A stretch of DNA of 64,000 nt from DASZKW01 sp035552775 (GTDB lineage Bacteria; Actinomycetota; Acidimicrobiia; Acidimicrobiales; Palsa-688). The stretch lies in the NCBI GenBank assembly GCA_035552775.1, contig DASZKW010000019.1, positions 25,750-89,749 on the forward strand. The letters run 5' to 3'. Numbering within the stretch: the stretch's first letter is position 1; each line of letters begins with the position of its first letter. The notes beneath the pieces were generated by a model. That model was not told the DNA's origin. It searched no databases and saw nothing but the letters and a program-made list of their open reading frames with translations. Positions 17,962-24,839 of this stretch are shown here, in pieces. A program made the position numbers and the translations under genes.

Positions 17962-19122
17962 GTGCAGAGCCAGGAGGCCCGCCGCGAGACGCCGTCGTCG
18001 CCCGAGGAAGCAGGCGAGGTGATGCGGACGGCCGGCGAGGAGGGACGGCGGTTGCGGATGCGTGGTGGGGGGACCAAGTTTGCCTGGGGCGGGCCCATCG
18101 AGCCGGCGGAGGTCGACCTTTCCACCGAGCGGTTGGACTCGGTGGTCGAGCACAACAAGGAGGACCTCACCGCGGTGTTGCAGGCCGGCGTGCCCCTGGC
18201 CCGGGCGCAGGAGATCTTCTCGAAGGCCAACCAGATGGTGGCGCTCGACCCTCCGCTCGGCGAGGGCCGTGCCGCGACGATCGGCGGCGTGGTGGCGACG
18301 GGTGACTCGGGTCCCCTGCGCCACCGTTACGGAGCGGCGCGCGACCTGATCGTCGGGGTCAGCTTCGCTCTGTCGGACGGGACCGTCGCCAAGGCCGGAG
18401 GCAAGGTCATCAAAAACGTCGCCGGCTACGACCTGGCCAAGCTCTTCACCGGCTCGTTCGGAACCCTCGGTCTCATCGTCGAAGTCGTCATGCGGCTCCA
18501 TCCACTCGCCCGCGACAGGGTCACGGCGGTCGGGGGCTCCGACGACCCGGAGGCCCTGGGACGCGCCGCCTCGGTTATCGCCCATTCCCCGTTTGGAGCC
18601 GAGAGCCTTGACATCGCGTGGCGCGACGGGCGGGGAGAGGTCATGGCGCGCTTCGGCGGAGCCGCTCCCGACGACGTAGCGGCACAGGTGGTGAAGCTCT
18701 TGGAGGCGGCGGGGGTCGGGGCGCACACCAGGGCCGACGACGATGCACTCTGGGAACGGCAACGAGGGCGGCAGCGCTCGGCCCACGGTGCCGTGTTGCG
18801 CGTGTCCGGGCTGGCGTCGGCGCTCCCCGCCGTGCTGCGCGCTGCTCAGGGGGTGGGTGCGTCACTGGTCGGGCGCGCCGGCCTCGGCCAGTCGTGGGTG
18901 ACCCTTCCCGACGCGGATGTCGGTACGGTCGTCTCGGGCATCGAGGACCTGCGCCGGCGCCTCGATCCGTTCGCCTGCGTGGTGCTCGACGCCCCGCTGC
19001 AGGTCAGGGAGAAGGTCGACGTGTGGGGGCAGGCCGAGGGGGTGGCGCTGATGCGACGGGTGAAGGCAAGGTTCGATCCCCACAACGTGTGCAGCCCGGG
19101 ACTGTTCGTGGGAGGTATCTGA
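17962..19122 (+). CDS. glcE: Glycolate oxidase FAD-binding subunit GlcE
   Basis: The second flavin-domain subunit of glycolate oxidase, 386 residues. The half-PCMH fold shows MRGGGTKFAWGG, LGEGRAATIGGVVATGDSGPLRHRYG and AGGKVIKNVAGYDLAKLFTGSFGTLG, the last being very typical of GlcE. The start is GTG at 17962, 2 bp after glcD. The stop TGA overlaps the glcF ATG by one base (TGATG), showing tight coupling. Confidence 0.9.
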   Translation: MQSQEARRETPSSPEEAGEVMRTAGEEGRRLRMRGGGTKFAWGGPIEPAEVDLSTERLDSVVEHNKEDLTAVLQAGVPLARAQEIFSKANQMVALDPPLGEGRAATIGGVVATGDSGPLRHRYGAARDLIVGVSFALSDGTVAKAGGKVIKNVAGYDLAKLFTGSFGTLGLIVEVVMRLHPLARDRVTAVGGSDDPEALGRAASVIAHSPFGAESLDIAWRDGRGEVMARFGGAAPDDVAAQVVKLLEAAGVGAHTRADDDALWERQRGRQRSAHGAVLRVSGLASALPAVLRAAQGVGASLVGRAGLGQSWVTLPDADVGTVVSGIEDLRRRLDPFACVVLDAPLQVREKVDVWGQAEGVALMRRVKARFDPHNVCSPGLFVGGI

Positions 19123-20450
19123 TGGCCGAGCTGGGCGCATTCGACGCGCACCGACCACCCGCTCAGGACTTGATCGACGTGTGCGTGCACTGCGGCTTCT
19201 GCCTGCCGACCTGCCCCACGTACGTGCTCTGGAACGAGGAGATGGACTCGCCCCGGGGTCGCATCGTGTTGATGAACGTCGCCCTCAACGATAGCGACGA
19301 GCTCTCCGATTCGATGGTCACCCACTGGGACCGATGCCTCGGATGCATGGCGTGCGTCACCGCCTGCCCGTCCGGCGTGGCCTACGACAAGCTGATCGAG
19401 GCCACCAGACCCCAGATCGAGCGCAACCACCGACGTCCGCTCGCCGAGCGGGCCTTCAGGCGGCTGGTGTTCGAGGTCTTCACCCATCCCGGGCGCGTGC
19501 GGGCCCTGGCGCCCTTGGCGGTGGCGGCACGACGGCTCCGCCTGACGAGTGTGACCGATGGGCGCCTCGAGCGCTTCCCGAGGCTCCGCGTGCTGCGAGA
19601 CCTCACCCCCGACCTAAACCTCGGGGCCTCGTTCGCGCGCCTGGCCGAGGTCACTCCCGCCCAGGTCGAGCGCCGGGCACGGGTCGGAATGCTGCTCGGT
19701 TGCGTGCAGCGCGTGTTCTTCCACCGCGTCAACGAGGCGACCGCTCGCGTCCTCGCCGCCGAGGGGTTCGAGGTCTTCGCACCCAGGAGCGTGCGCTGCT
19801 GTGGAGCGCTGATGCTCCACTCCGGCGACGAGCCCGCGGCGCTCGACCTGGCCAAGAAGATGATCGAGGCGTTCGAGGACTGCGACTACGTGGCCGTGAG
19901 CGCCGCCGGGTGTGGTTCGTCGATGAAGGACTACGGCCTCATGTTCTCCGACGACCAAGAGTGGGCAGAACGGGCCAAGCGGTTCTCCGCCAAGGTGCGC
20001 GACGTGTCAGAACTGCTGGCCGAGTCCGAGCCGGTGGCGACACGTCATCCCGTCCCGCTCAAGGTCGCGTACCACGACGCCTGTCATCTCGCCCACGCCC
20101 AGGGCGTGAGGTCGCAGCCACGCCAGCTCCTCGGCGCCATCCCCGAGCTGGACCTGGTCGAACCCGCCGACTGGGAGATCTGCTGTGGGTCAGCGGGCAT
20201 TTACAACCTGATGCAGCCGGACACGGGAAGGGCGCTGGGCCGTAGGAAGGCCGAGAACTTGCTTGCCACCGGTGCAGAAGCCGTCGCATCGGCGAACCCC
20301 GGGTGCACGCTGCAGATCGCCGCCTACCTGCGTGAGAAGGGGCGAGCGCTGCCCGTCTACCATCCGATCGAGCTCATCGACCGGTCCATTACTGGCGGGG
20401 GACGGTTCCAACGCCAAGTGCCTGGCGTCAAAGGCGGCGCAGGACGCTGA
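19122..20450 (+). CDS. glcF: Glycolate oxidase iron-sulfur subunit GlcF
   Basis: The electron-transfer subunit that passes electrons from GlcD/GlcE towards the quinone pool. Two [4Fe-4S] ferredoxin motifs lie at the N-terminus (CVHCGFCLPTCP, CLGCMACVTACP), and two CCG-type cysteine domains follow (CCGALMLHSGD, CCGSAGIYNL). It has 442 residues. The last eight codons and the stop lie inside the duplicated lexA tail at 20428-20489, so the natural C-terminus may have been changed by that rearrangement; the missing or altered residues are beyond the conserved domains. Confidence 0.92.
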   Translation: MAELGAFDAHRPPAQDLIDVCVHCGFCLPTCPTYVLWNEEMDSPRGRIVLMNVALNDSDELSDSMVTHWDRCLGCMACVTACPSGVAYDKLIEATRPQIERNHRRPLAERAFRRLVFEVFTHPGRVRALAPLAVAARRLRLTSVTDGRLERFPRLRVLRDLTPDLNLGASFARLAEVTPAQVERRARVGMLLGCVQRVFFHRVNEATARVLAAEGFEVFAPRSVRCCGALMLHSGDEPAALDLAKKMIEAFEDCDYVAVSAAGCGSSMKDYGLMFSDDQEWAERAKRFSAKVRDVSELLAESEPVATRHPVPLKVAYHDACHLAHAQGVRSQPRQLLGAIPELDLVEPADWEICCGSAGIYNLMQPDTGRALGRRKAENLLATGAEAVASANPGCTLQIAAYLREKGRALPVYHPIELIDRSITGGGRFQRQVPGVKGGAGR

Positions 20451-20489
20451 CGACCTTGCCGTAGATCGACACCTCATCGGGGTCGAAGA
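20428..20489. repeat. Copy 1 of a 62-bp direct repeat: orphan lexA 3' end
   Basis: Sixty-two bases identical to 21963-22024. On the minus strand they read as the last 20 codons and the TGA of lexA. The identity begins exactly at the lexA stop codon and ends two bases before homology to dapE starts. No other lexA sequence is present at this copy. Confidence 0.97.
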
Positions 20490-20490
20490 G

Positions 20491-21249
20491 GCGGGCGTGA
20501 TCGAGCCGGCGGTCGACCTGACGTTCGCGTTCTATGCGGGCGAGGAGGTGGGGAGGGTTCACAACGGGCTGCTCGCGGTGGCCGCCGCCCGCCCCGAGCT
20601 GCTCGCCGGCGACGCCGCCATCTTGGGCGAACACACCTGCGCCCGCGTCGAGGCAGGTTGCCAGGGGATGCTCAAGGTGGAGGTGACCCTGGCGGGGCGC
20701 CGGGCCCACAGCGCCAGGCCGCGGACGGGTGTCAACGCCATTCACCGGCTGGGCCCGTTGCTCGACGCGGTGGGGGCGTTCCCCGACCGGGAGCCGGTGA
20801 TCGACGGGTGCCGGTACCGCGAGGCCCTCCAGGCCGTCGGGGTCCATGGCGGGGTGGCGGCCAACGTGGTGCCCGACGCCGTGTCGTTGACCCTCAACCA
20901 CCGTTTCGCGCCGGACCGCGACGCGCCGGACGCGGAGGCGGGCCTGCGGTCGCTTGTCGCGCCCGTCCTCGAAGCCGGCGATCGCCTCGAGGTGGTGGGC
21001 GCCTCTCCGCCGGCGCCTCCCGGGCTCGACCACCCGCTGCTCGCCGCGCTCCTGGCGGCGACGGGATCGCCGGCGAAGGCCAAGCTGGGCTGGACGGACG
21101 TGGCGTTCTTCGCCGAGAGGGGGGCATCCCCGCCGTCAACTTCGGGCCGGGCGACCCCGAGGTGGCCCACAGCGCCGGCGAACGGGTCGAGCGGGCCCAA
21201 CTCGAAACCGCCCTGTCGGCCCTGCGCCCGGGTGATCACCGCGCCGTAA
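20491..21249 (+). pseudogene. Truncated, frameshifted second dapE copy
   Basis: Homologous to dapE 11980-12735, that is from residue 109 to the stop; by eye about 26 mismatches in the first 240 aligned bases, mostly third positions. It lacks the N-terminal part with metal ligands His64 and Asp96 and has no start of its own. Near the 3' end a run of six G at about 21119-21124 shifts the frame (GIPAVNFGPGDPEVAHS is read in another frame), and an extra C near 21225 restores it, so the end reads VITAP-stop like the parent (VIMAP-stop). It is joined directly to the orphan lexA tail. Confidence 0.9.
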
Positions 21250-21289
21250 GGCCAGCCCGGTCAGTCGTAATGAGTGATATCTTCTACCT

Positions 21290-21496
21290 GTGGCTAAGAC
21301 ATCTATCGAGATCGACACAGATATCGCACGCCAGGCTGCGGACATCCTCGGGACCAAGACGCTACGCGCCACCGTCGCCGCCGCTCTCAGCGAGGTCGTG
21401 CAGGCGAAGCGTCGGATCGAGCTCATCGCCCTCTTGGGCGAGGAGGGCCGGTTTGACTTCGACCTTGCTGAGAAGTCATGGGGAGCGAACGAGTAG
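21290..21496 (+). CDS. vapB: VapB-type antitoxin
   Basis: A 68-residue protein with a ribbon-helix-helix-like N-terminus (KTSIEIDTDIARQAADILG) and an acidic C-terminal half (FDFDLAEKSWG) that would wrap the toxin. Such antitoxins neutralise VapC and repress their own operon. The start is GTG; the stop TAG abuts the vapC start with no gap. The 40 bp upstream are less GC-rich than the surroundings, and the pair probably has its own promoter there. Confidence 0.8.
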   Translation: MAKTSIEIDTDIARQAADILGTKTLRATVAAALSEVVQAKRRIELIALLGEEGRFDFDLAEKSWGANE

Positions 21497-21916
21497 GTGG
21501 TGGGGACGCGCTACCTGGTTGACACGAGTGTCTTCGCCCGGCTGACCAAGCCCGCGGTGGCCGCCGTCTTGGCACCGCTGGCCGCACAGCGCCAGGTGGC
21601 CGTTTGCGCACCGGTCATATTCGAGCTTGGCTTCGCAGCACGGAGCCCCTCCGACTACAAGGCGATGACCGAGCGTCTGGCATCGTTCCCGTCCGTGCCA
21701 ACGACTGACGCGGATCATCGCCGAGCTCTTGAGATCCAGGCCAAGCTGGCGGCGCGCAGTCAGCATCGTGCCCTCTCGCTCGTCGATGCACTCGTGGCCT
21801 CAGTCGCCGAAGGGCGCGCCCTGGTCGTCCTGCACTACGACGCTGATTTCGAGCTCGTCGCACAGCTCACTGGCCAACAGCACCAGTGGGTCGTGTCACC
21901 AGGCACCGCCGACTGA
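21497..21916 (+). CDS. vapC: VapC-type PIN-domain ribonuclease toxin
   Basis: A PIN-domain endoribonuclease of 139 residues; members of this family cut tRNA or rRNA when freed from VapB. The acidic metal-binding set is visible: Asp9 (LVDTSVFARL), Glu43 (VIFELGFAA), Asp97 (SLVDALVAS) and Asp115/117 (HYDADFEL). It starts at GTG right after vapB (a second GTG follows at 21500). The pair lies in the segment between the two lexA-tail repeats, as expected for a mobile or addictive cargo. Confidence 0.87.
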   Translation: MVGTRYLVDTSVFARLTKPAVAAVLAPLAAQRQVAVCAPVIFELGFAARSPSDYKAMTERLASFPSVPTTDADHRRALEIQAKLAARSQHRALSLVDALVASVAEGRALVVLHYDADFELVAQLTGQQHQWVVSPGTAD

Positions 21917-21962
21917 TCGCCCGCGCCTATCCAGCAGGCCCAAGCAATGGCACGGTCGCAGC

Positions 21963-22024
21963 TCAAAGGCGGCGCAGGACGCTGACGACCTTGCCGTAGA
22001 TCGACACCTCATCGGGGTCGAAGA
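21963..22024. repeat. Copy 2 of the 62-bp direct repeat: 3' end of intact lexA
   Basis: Identical to 20428-20489. Here it is the true end of the lexA gene, from the stop codon inwards. The two copies bracket 1.47 kb that hold the dapE remnant and vapBC. Confidence 0.97.
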
Positions 22025-22595
22025 CCATCGGCTCCATGCTGGAGTTCGCGGGCGTGAGCACCACCTTGGCTCCCCGCCGGCCGTAGGTCTTGACCGTCGC
22101 CTCGTCGCCGGGGATGCCGGCCACGACGGTGTCGCCCTTGTTGGCTTCGGGCTGTTGGCGCACCACGACGTAGTCCCCGTCGAGGATGCCCGCTTCGATC
22201 ATCGACTCGCCCCGTACACGCAGCATGAAGACGTTGCCCTCGCCGGTGAAGTCCTCCGGTAAGGGCAGGAGCTCTTGCACGTTCTCCTGGGCGAGGACAT
22301 CGGTACCGGCGGCGACCTCGCCGAGCAGGGGGACGTGACGGGCGGGCCGGCGCTCGATGGCTGCACCGGACATGGCGTCGTAGCGGACCTCGATGGCCCG
22401 GGGCTTGGTGGGGTCCCGGCGCAGATAGCCCTGTTTTTGCAGGGTCGTGAGATGGGCATGCACGGTCGAGGAAGACGTGAGGCCCACCGCGTCGCCTATC
22501 TCGCGCACCGACGGCGGGTAACCCCGACCCCGCAGTTCGGCGGCGATGAACTCCAGGATCTCCCGCCGCTTCCCTGTCAGCTCGGTCTCGGTCAA
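21963..22595 (-). CDS. lexA: SOS repressor LexA
   Basis: The SOS regulon repressor: it binds operators as a dimer and cleaves itself when RecA filaments form. The winged-helix N-terminus is seen in KRREILEFIAAELRGRGYPP and REIGDAVGLTSSSTVHAHL. The cleavage site is Ala96-Gly97 (EVAAGTD), with catalytic Ser131 (RGESMIEAG) and Lys169 (DEATVKTY). TTG at 22595 is preceded by GGCAGGAGG at ideal spacing and gives 210 residues; the frame stays open further upstream, but those residues do not look like LexA. LexA boxes lie 55-125 bp upstream, so it represses itself. Confidence 0.95.
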   Translation of the reverse strand: MTETELTGKRREILEFIAAELRGRGYPPSVREIGDAVGLTSSSTVHAHLTTLQKQGYLRRDPTKPRAIEVRYDAMSGAAIERRPARHVPLLGEVAAGTDVLAQENVQELLPLPEDFTGEGNVFMLRVRGESMIEAGILDGDYVVVRQQPEANKGDTVVAGIPGDEATVKTYGRRGAKVVLTPANSSMEPMVFDPDEVSIYGKVVSVLRRL

Positions 22596-22649
22596 CGTGG
22601 CCTCCTGCCTCTCATGCGGTTTCACGCTAGCGCCCTGGTCGGCGTAAGG

Positions 22650-22663
22650 CAAACATCTGTTCG
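22650..22663. promoter_or_regulatory. Candidate LexA (SOS) box 1, imperfect
   Basis: AAAC-ATCT-GTTC with flanking C and G, one arm off the actinobacterial GAAC-N4-GTTC pattern. It lies 55 bp upstream of lexA. Confidence 0.5.
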
Positions 22664-22672
22664 CCACTGAGC

Positions 22673-22702
22673 TTGACACGGAACGTGTGTTCGATGTTGG
22701 AT
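22673..22702 (+). promoter_or_regulatory. Probable promoter of the LysM gene, TTGACA / TTGGAT
   Basis: A perfect -35 TTGACA at 22673-22678 and, 18 bp on, TTGGAT at 22697-22702 as a weak -10. LexA box 2 fills the spacer, so bound LexA would block the polymerase. The gene starts at 22760. Confidence 0.5.
22680..22693. promoter_or_regulatory. LexA (SOS) box 2, perfect GAAC-GTGT-GTTC
   Basis: GAACGTGTGTTC at 22681-22692 followed by G; it fits the CGAAC-N4-GTTCG actinobacterial/Gram-positive LexA operator at all but one flanking base. It sits between the divergent lexA and LysM genes. Confidence 0.88.
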
Positions 22703-22708
22703 GGTAGG

Positions 22709-22720
22709 GAACACCCGTTC
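22709..22720. promoter_or_regulatory. LexA (SOS) box 3, GAAC-ACCC-GTTC
   Basis: A second full-core match (GAACACCCGTTC), centred 28 bp from box 2 and 40 bp before the LysM start. Confidence 0.75.
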
Positions 22721-22759
22721 GGGAACCCACCTTCGTGAAAGCTCTGAGGAGGCAGCACC

Positions 22760-23164
22760 GTGGTCGCCATCGCAACACCGTCACCCGTATCACCTCGGGC
22801 TCGGCGCCCGTGTCCCGAGTGGTGTCCGCGGCCCGAGGGCCGCCCGAGCCCCGAGCTCTTGCGCCGGCGGCGTCTTGTTGCCGCTGCGATCTTGGGCGCG
22901 TTTGGCTCCCTCGGCATCTGGCTCGCCCTGCAGGCGCACCCGGGTGTGCCCGGTGGTGGTCCCCTCACCACCACCGGGGCGCCTGCTGTCCTCGGTGCTC
23001 GTCCCGCTGCCGTCCACGTGTGGGTGGTCCGTCCGGGCGACACTCTCTGGGGGATCGTCGAGAGCAGCGGGGTGAAGGGTGACCCGAGGCCGGCGGTGGA
23101 CCGGTTGGCCGCCCAGGCCGGCGGCCGGGCTCTGCAACCCGGGGAGCGCCTCGTGCTCCCGTAG
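22760..23164 (+). CDS. LysM-domain membrane protein, probable SOS division inhibitor (YneA/DivS-like)
   Basis: A 134-residue protein with a Pro/Arg-rich cytoplasmic N-terminus (1-38), one membrane segment (about 39-58, LVAAAILGAFGSLGIWLALQ) and an extracytoplasmic LysM domain (about 86-134, VHVWVVRPGDTLWGIVESS). The GTG at 22760 follows GAGGAGG. Known members of this layout placed divergently from lexA include Bacillus YneA, which delays septation during the SOS response and has a TM segment plus LysM. Position, topology and the LexA boxes in the shared promoter all fit that role. Function is inferred; sequence identity to YneA outside LysM is not claimed. Confidence 0.75.
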   Translation: MVAIATPSPVSPRARRPCPEWCPRPEGRPSPELLRRRRLVAAAILGAFGSLGIWLALQAHPGVPGGGPLTTTGAPAVLGARPAAVHVWVVRPGDTLWGIVESSGVKGDPRPAVDRLAAQAGGRALQPGERLVLP

Positions 23165-23417
23165 ACGGGATTGTGCGCATGGAGTAGCTACTACCCGAGG
23201 GCCCGTCCCCGGCGGTCCCGGTCCCTGGCGCCTGGGCACCTGGCCTCGTATAAGCCGGCGCGGCGGCGCGCCGTGAGTATCGATGATGACCTCTTGACAC
23301 GGCCAACCGTCGGGCGCAGCGTCCGCTTCACCGACGACCAGCCTCTTGGGTCGCCTGGCGCAGGGCGCTTTGGCGGCCTCGCATCTGGCGGGTGCCCGAG
23401 GGGATCGGGGGAAGACC

Positions 23418-23612
23418 ATGGGTGGTTCGGGTCGGCGTTTTCGGACTCGGCTGGTGCGGGGCTGTGCGCTGGTGGGTTTGCTGGGCGGGGTGGTGGTTGG
23501 GGTGGCGCCGCCGGCGTCGGCTGGTGTGGCCGGTCCGCTACGACCGTCGGCCGTGGTGAGGCCGCCTGCTCCGGGGGCCGGCGGTGCCGGCGCCGTCGGG
23601 CCCGGCACTTGA
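23418..23612 (+). CDS. Small putative secreted protein, unrecognised
   Basis: A 64-residue ORF with a signal-peptide-like start: basic MGGSGRRFRTRLVRG, a hydrophobic LVGLLGGVVVGVA core and PPASAG as a likely cleavage site, leaving only about 30 Ala/Gly/Pro-rich residues. ATG at 23418 has GGGGGAAG upstream. It may be a leader left from a larger secreted protein or not a gene at all. The 253 bp before it (23165-23417) hold nothing I recognise. Confidence 0.3.
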   Translation: MGGSGRRFRTRLVRGCALVGLLGGVVVGVAPPASAGVAGPLRPSAVVRPPAPGAGGAGAVGPGT

Positions 23613-23650
23613 TCCTCGGGGTCCCACCCGGGCGTCGCAGAGGTTAGCTA

Positions 23651-23887
23651 ATGGCAAATCCGTTCAGGTGGTACGTGCGGGCGTTGGAGCGGGACGAACA
23701 AAGACGTGACCCGCGACCGGAGCGGAGACTGGCCGGTGGTGTAATCGCCCTGCTCGGGGGCTTCGGGTTTCTAGTCTTTGCATTTGGAGGGACGCTGCCT
23801 TTGCTAATCCCGGGGGTCATTTTTATTCTCGTTGGCTTATTGGGGTTCTGGCGCTCACGACGCGACAAAGTTCGGCGAGGCGGCTAA
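23651..23887 (+). CDS. Small two-helix membrane protein, unrecognised
   Basis: A 78-residue ORF (ATG at 23651, AGAGG upstream) with a charged N-terminus (ALERDEQRRDPRPERRL), two hydrophobic stretches (GVIALLGGFGFLVFAFGG and LPLLIPGVIFILVGLLGFW) and a basic end RRSRRDKVRRGG. The positive-inside pattern suits a hairpin membrane protein with both ends in the cytoplasm. No family is recognised. The DNA here is less GC-rich than the window average, with codons such as ATT, TTT and CTA that the neighbours avoid, suggesting recent acquisition. Confidence 0.5.
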   Translation: MANPFRWYVRALERDEQRRDPRPERRLAGGVIALLGGFGFLVFAFGGTLPLLIPGVIFILVGLLGFWRSRRDKVRRGG

Positions 23888-24328
23888 GGGTGCGCGTGTG
23901 AGTTATCCGCGCCTAGTAGTATTCTTGTGTGGAGATCGCCGAGGAGGGACTGGCTCAGTTCTTCTCGGTAGCGTCTCCGCTTTTGAAGGCTATGAGAGCA
24001 TTAGCGGTTCAGGATGCGTAAACTATATGAAATGCCGCCGGTGCGCTAGAGCAGCGGTATGGATGGTGTCCACACTGTTTGCACTCGCGGTCTGAGTGTT
24101 CGTAGATGCGGCACCCATCCCCATTTGGACTAAAATTGCCATTAGTGTACCGGTCTTAACCTTCTCGGACGTGGGCATCGACAAGCTAAAGCGTTTTCTT
24201 TGGCCCTAAACTCCAACCGCGCTTCGGCCCAGCCCGGTAGGGCGTGTGCTCGTTACGTGGTGCTAGCGGGAGAGGGCACTCCATTCGCCTCGGTTGGTTG
24301 AGCGTCACGCCGGCGATAGGGTCGGCTG
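23888..24328. other. 441-bp lower-GC stretch without a convincing gene
   Basis: Contains A/T-rich runs (for example around 24120-24215) unusual in this window. Short frames exist but show no family features and overlap the preceding gene. It separates nrdR from lexA/LysM, which usually lie close together in actinobacteria, so it looks like inserted or decayed DNA. Confidence 0.5.
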
Positions 24329-24808
24329 GTGCGCTGCCCCCAGTGCTCGAGCATGGATGACAAAGTGGTGGACTCGCGCACCGCCGACGACGGGGCGGCC
24401 ATCCGCCGGCGCCGGGAGTGCCTGGCTTGCGGACGGCGCTACACGACCTACGAGCGCCTGGAGGAGGTGCCGTTGGTGGTGGTCAAGCGATCGGGCCAGC
24501 GCCAGCCGTTCGACCGGTCCAAGGTCGTGGCCGGCGTGCGGGCGGCCACCAAGAACCGCCCGGTATCGCGCGAGGAAATGGACGCGCTGGCGGGCGAGAT
24601 TGAGGAGGCCCTGCGCCTCGACGGGGCGGAGACGACGACCCAGCAGGTGGGGGTGGCCGTGCTGGAGCGTCTCCGGGTCCTCGACGACGTGGCCTACGTC
24701 CGCTTCGCCAGCGTCTACAAGGGTTTCTCCGAGTTGGGAGATTTCCAGCGGGAGGTGGGCGAGCTGATAAAGGAGACAGCGCCCAAGCAGAGCGATAGCG
24801 TCCGGTGA
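24329..24808 (+). CDS. nrdR: Transcriptional repressor NrdR
   Basis: Represses ribonucleotide reductase genes in response to ATP/dATP. The N-terminal zinc ribbon has CPQC and CLAC (MRCPQCSSMDDKVVDSR, CLACGRRYTTYER). The ATP-cone follows (VVKRSGQRQPFDRSKVVAGV to YVRFASVYKGF). It has 159 residues. The start GTG at 24329 is fixed by the zinc ribbon. pfkA follows 31 bp downstream. No nrd genes are in the window. Confidence 0.95.
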   Translation: MRCPQCSSMDDKVVDSRTADDGAAIRRRRECLACGRRYTTYERLEEVPLVVVKRSGQRQPFDRSKVVAGVRAATKNRPVSREEMDALAGEIEEALRLDGAETTTQQVGVAVLERLRVLDDVAYVRFASVYKGFSELGDFQREVGELIKETAPKQSDSVR

Positions 24809-24839
24809 GGATCAGCCAGCGAGCCAGCTAGGAGGAACG

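Noticed and set aside
20428..20489. A second lexA gene
   Set aside because: Only the last 20 codons are present; the next bases belong to dapE, so it is an orphan end, not a gene.
22596..22793. Longer LexA starting at 22793
   Set aside because: The extra 66 residues do not resemble LexA and would overlap the LexA boxes; TTG at 22595 has an ideal ribosome site.
23832..24095. An 87-codon frame overlapping the small membrane protein
   Set aside because: It overlaps 23651-23887 in another frame, has no ribosome site and no recognisable features.
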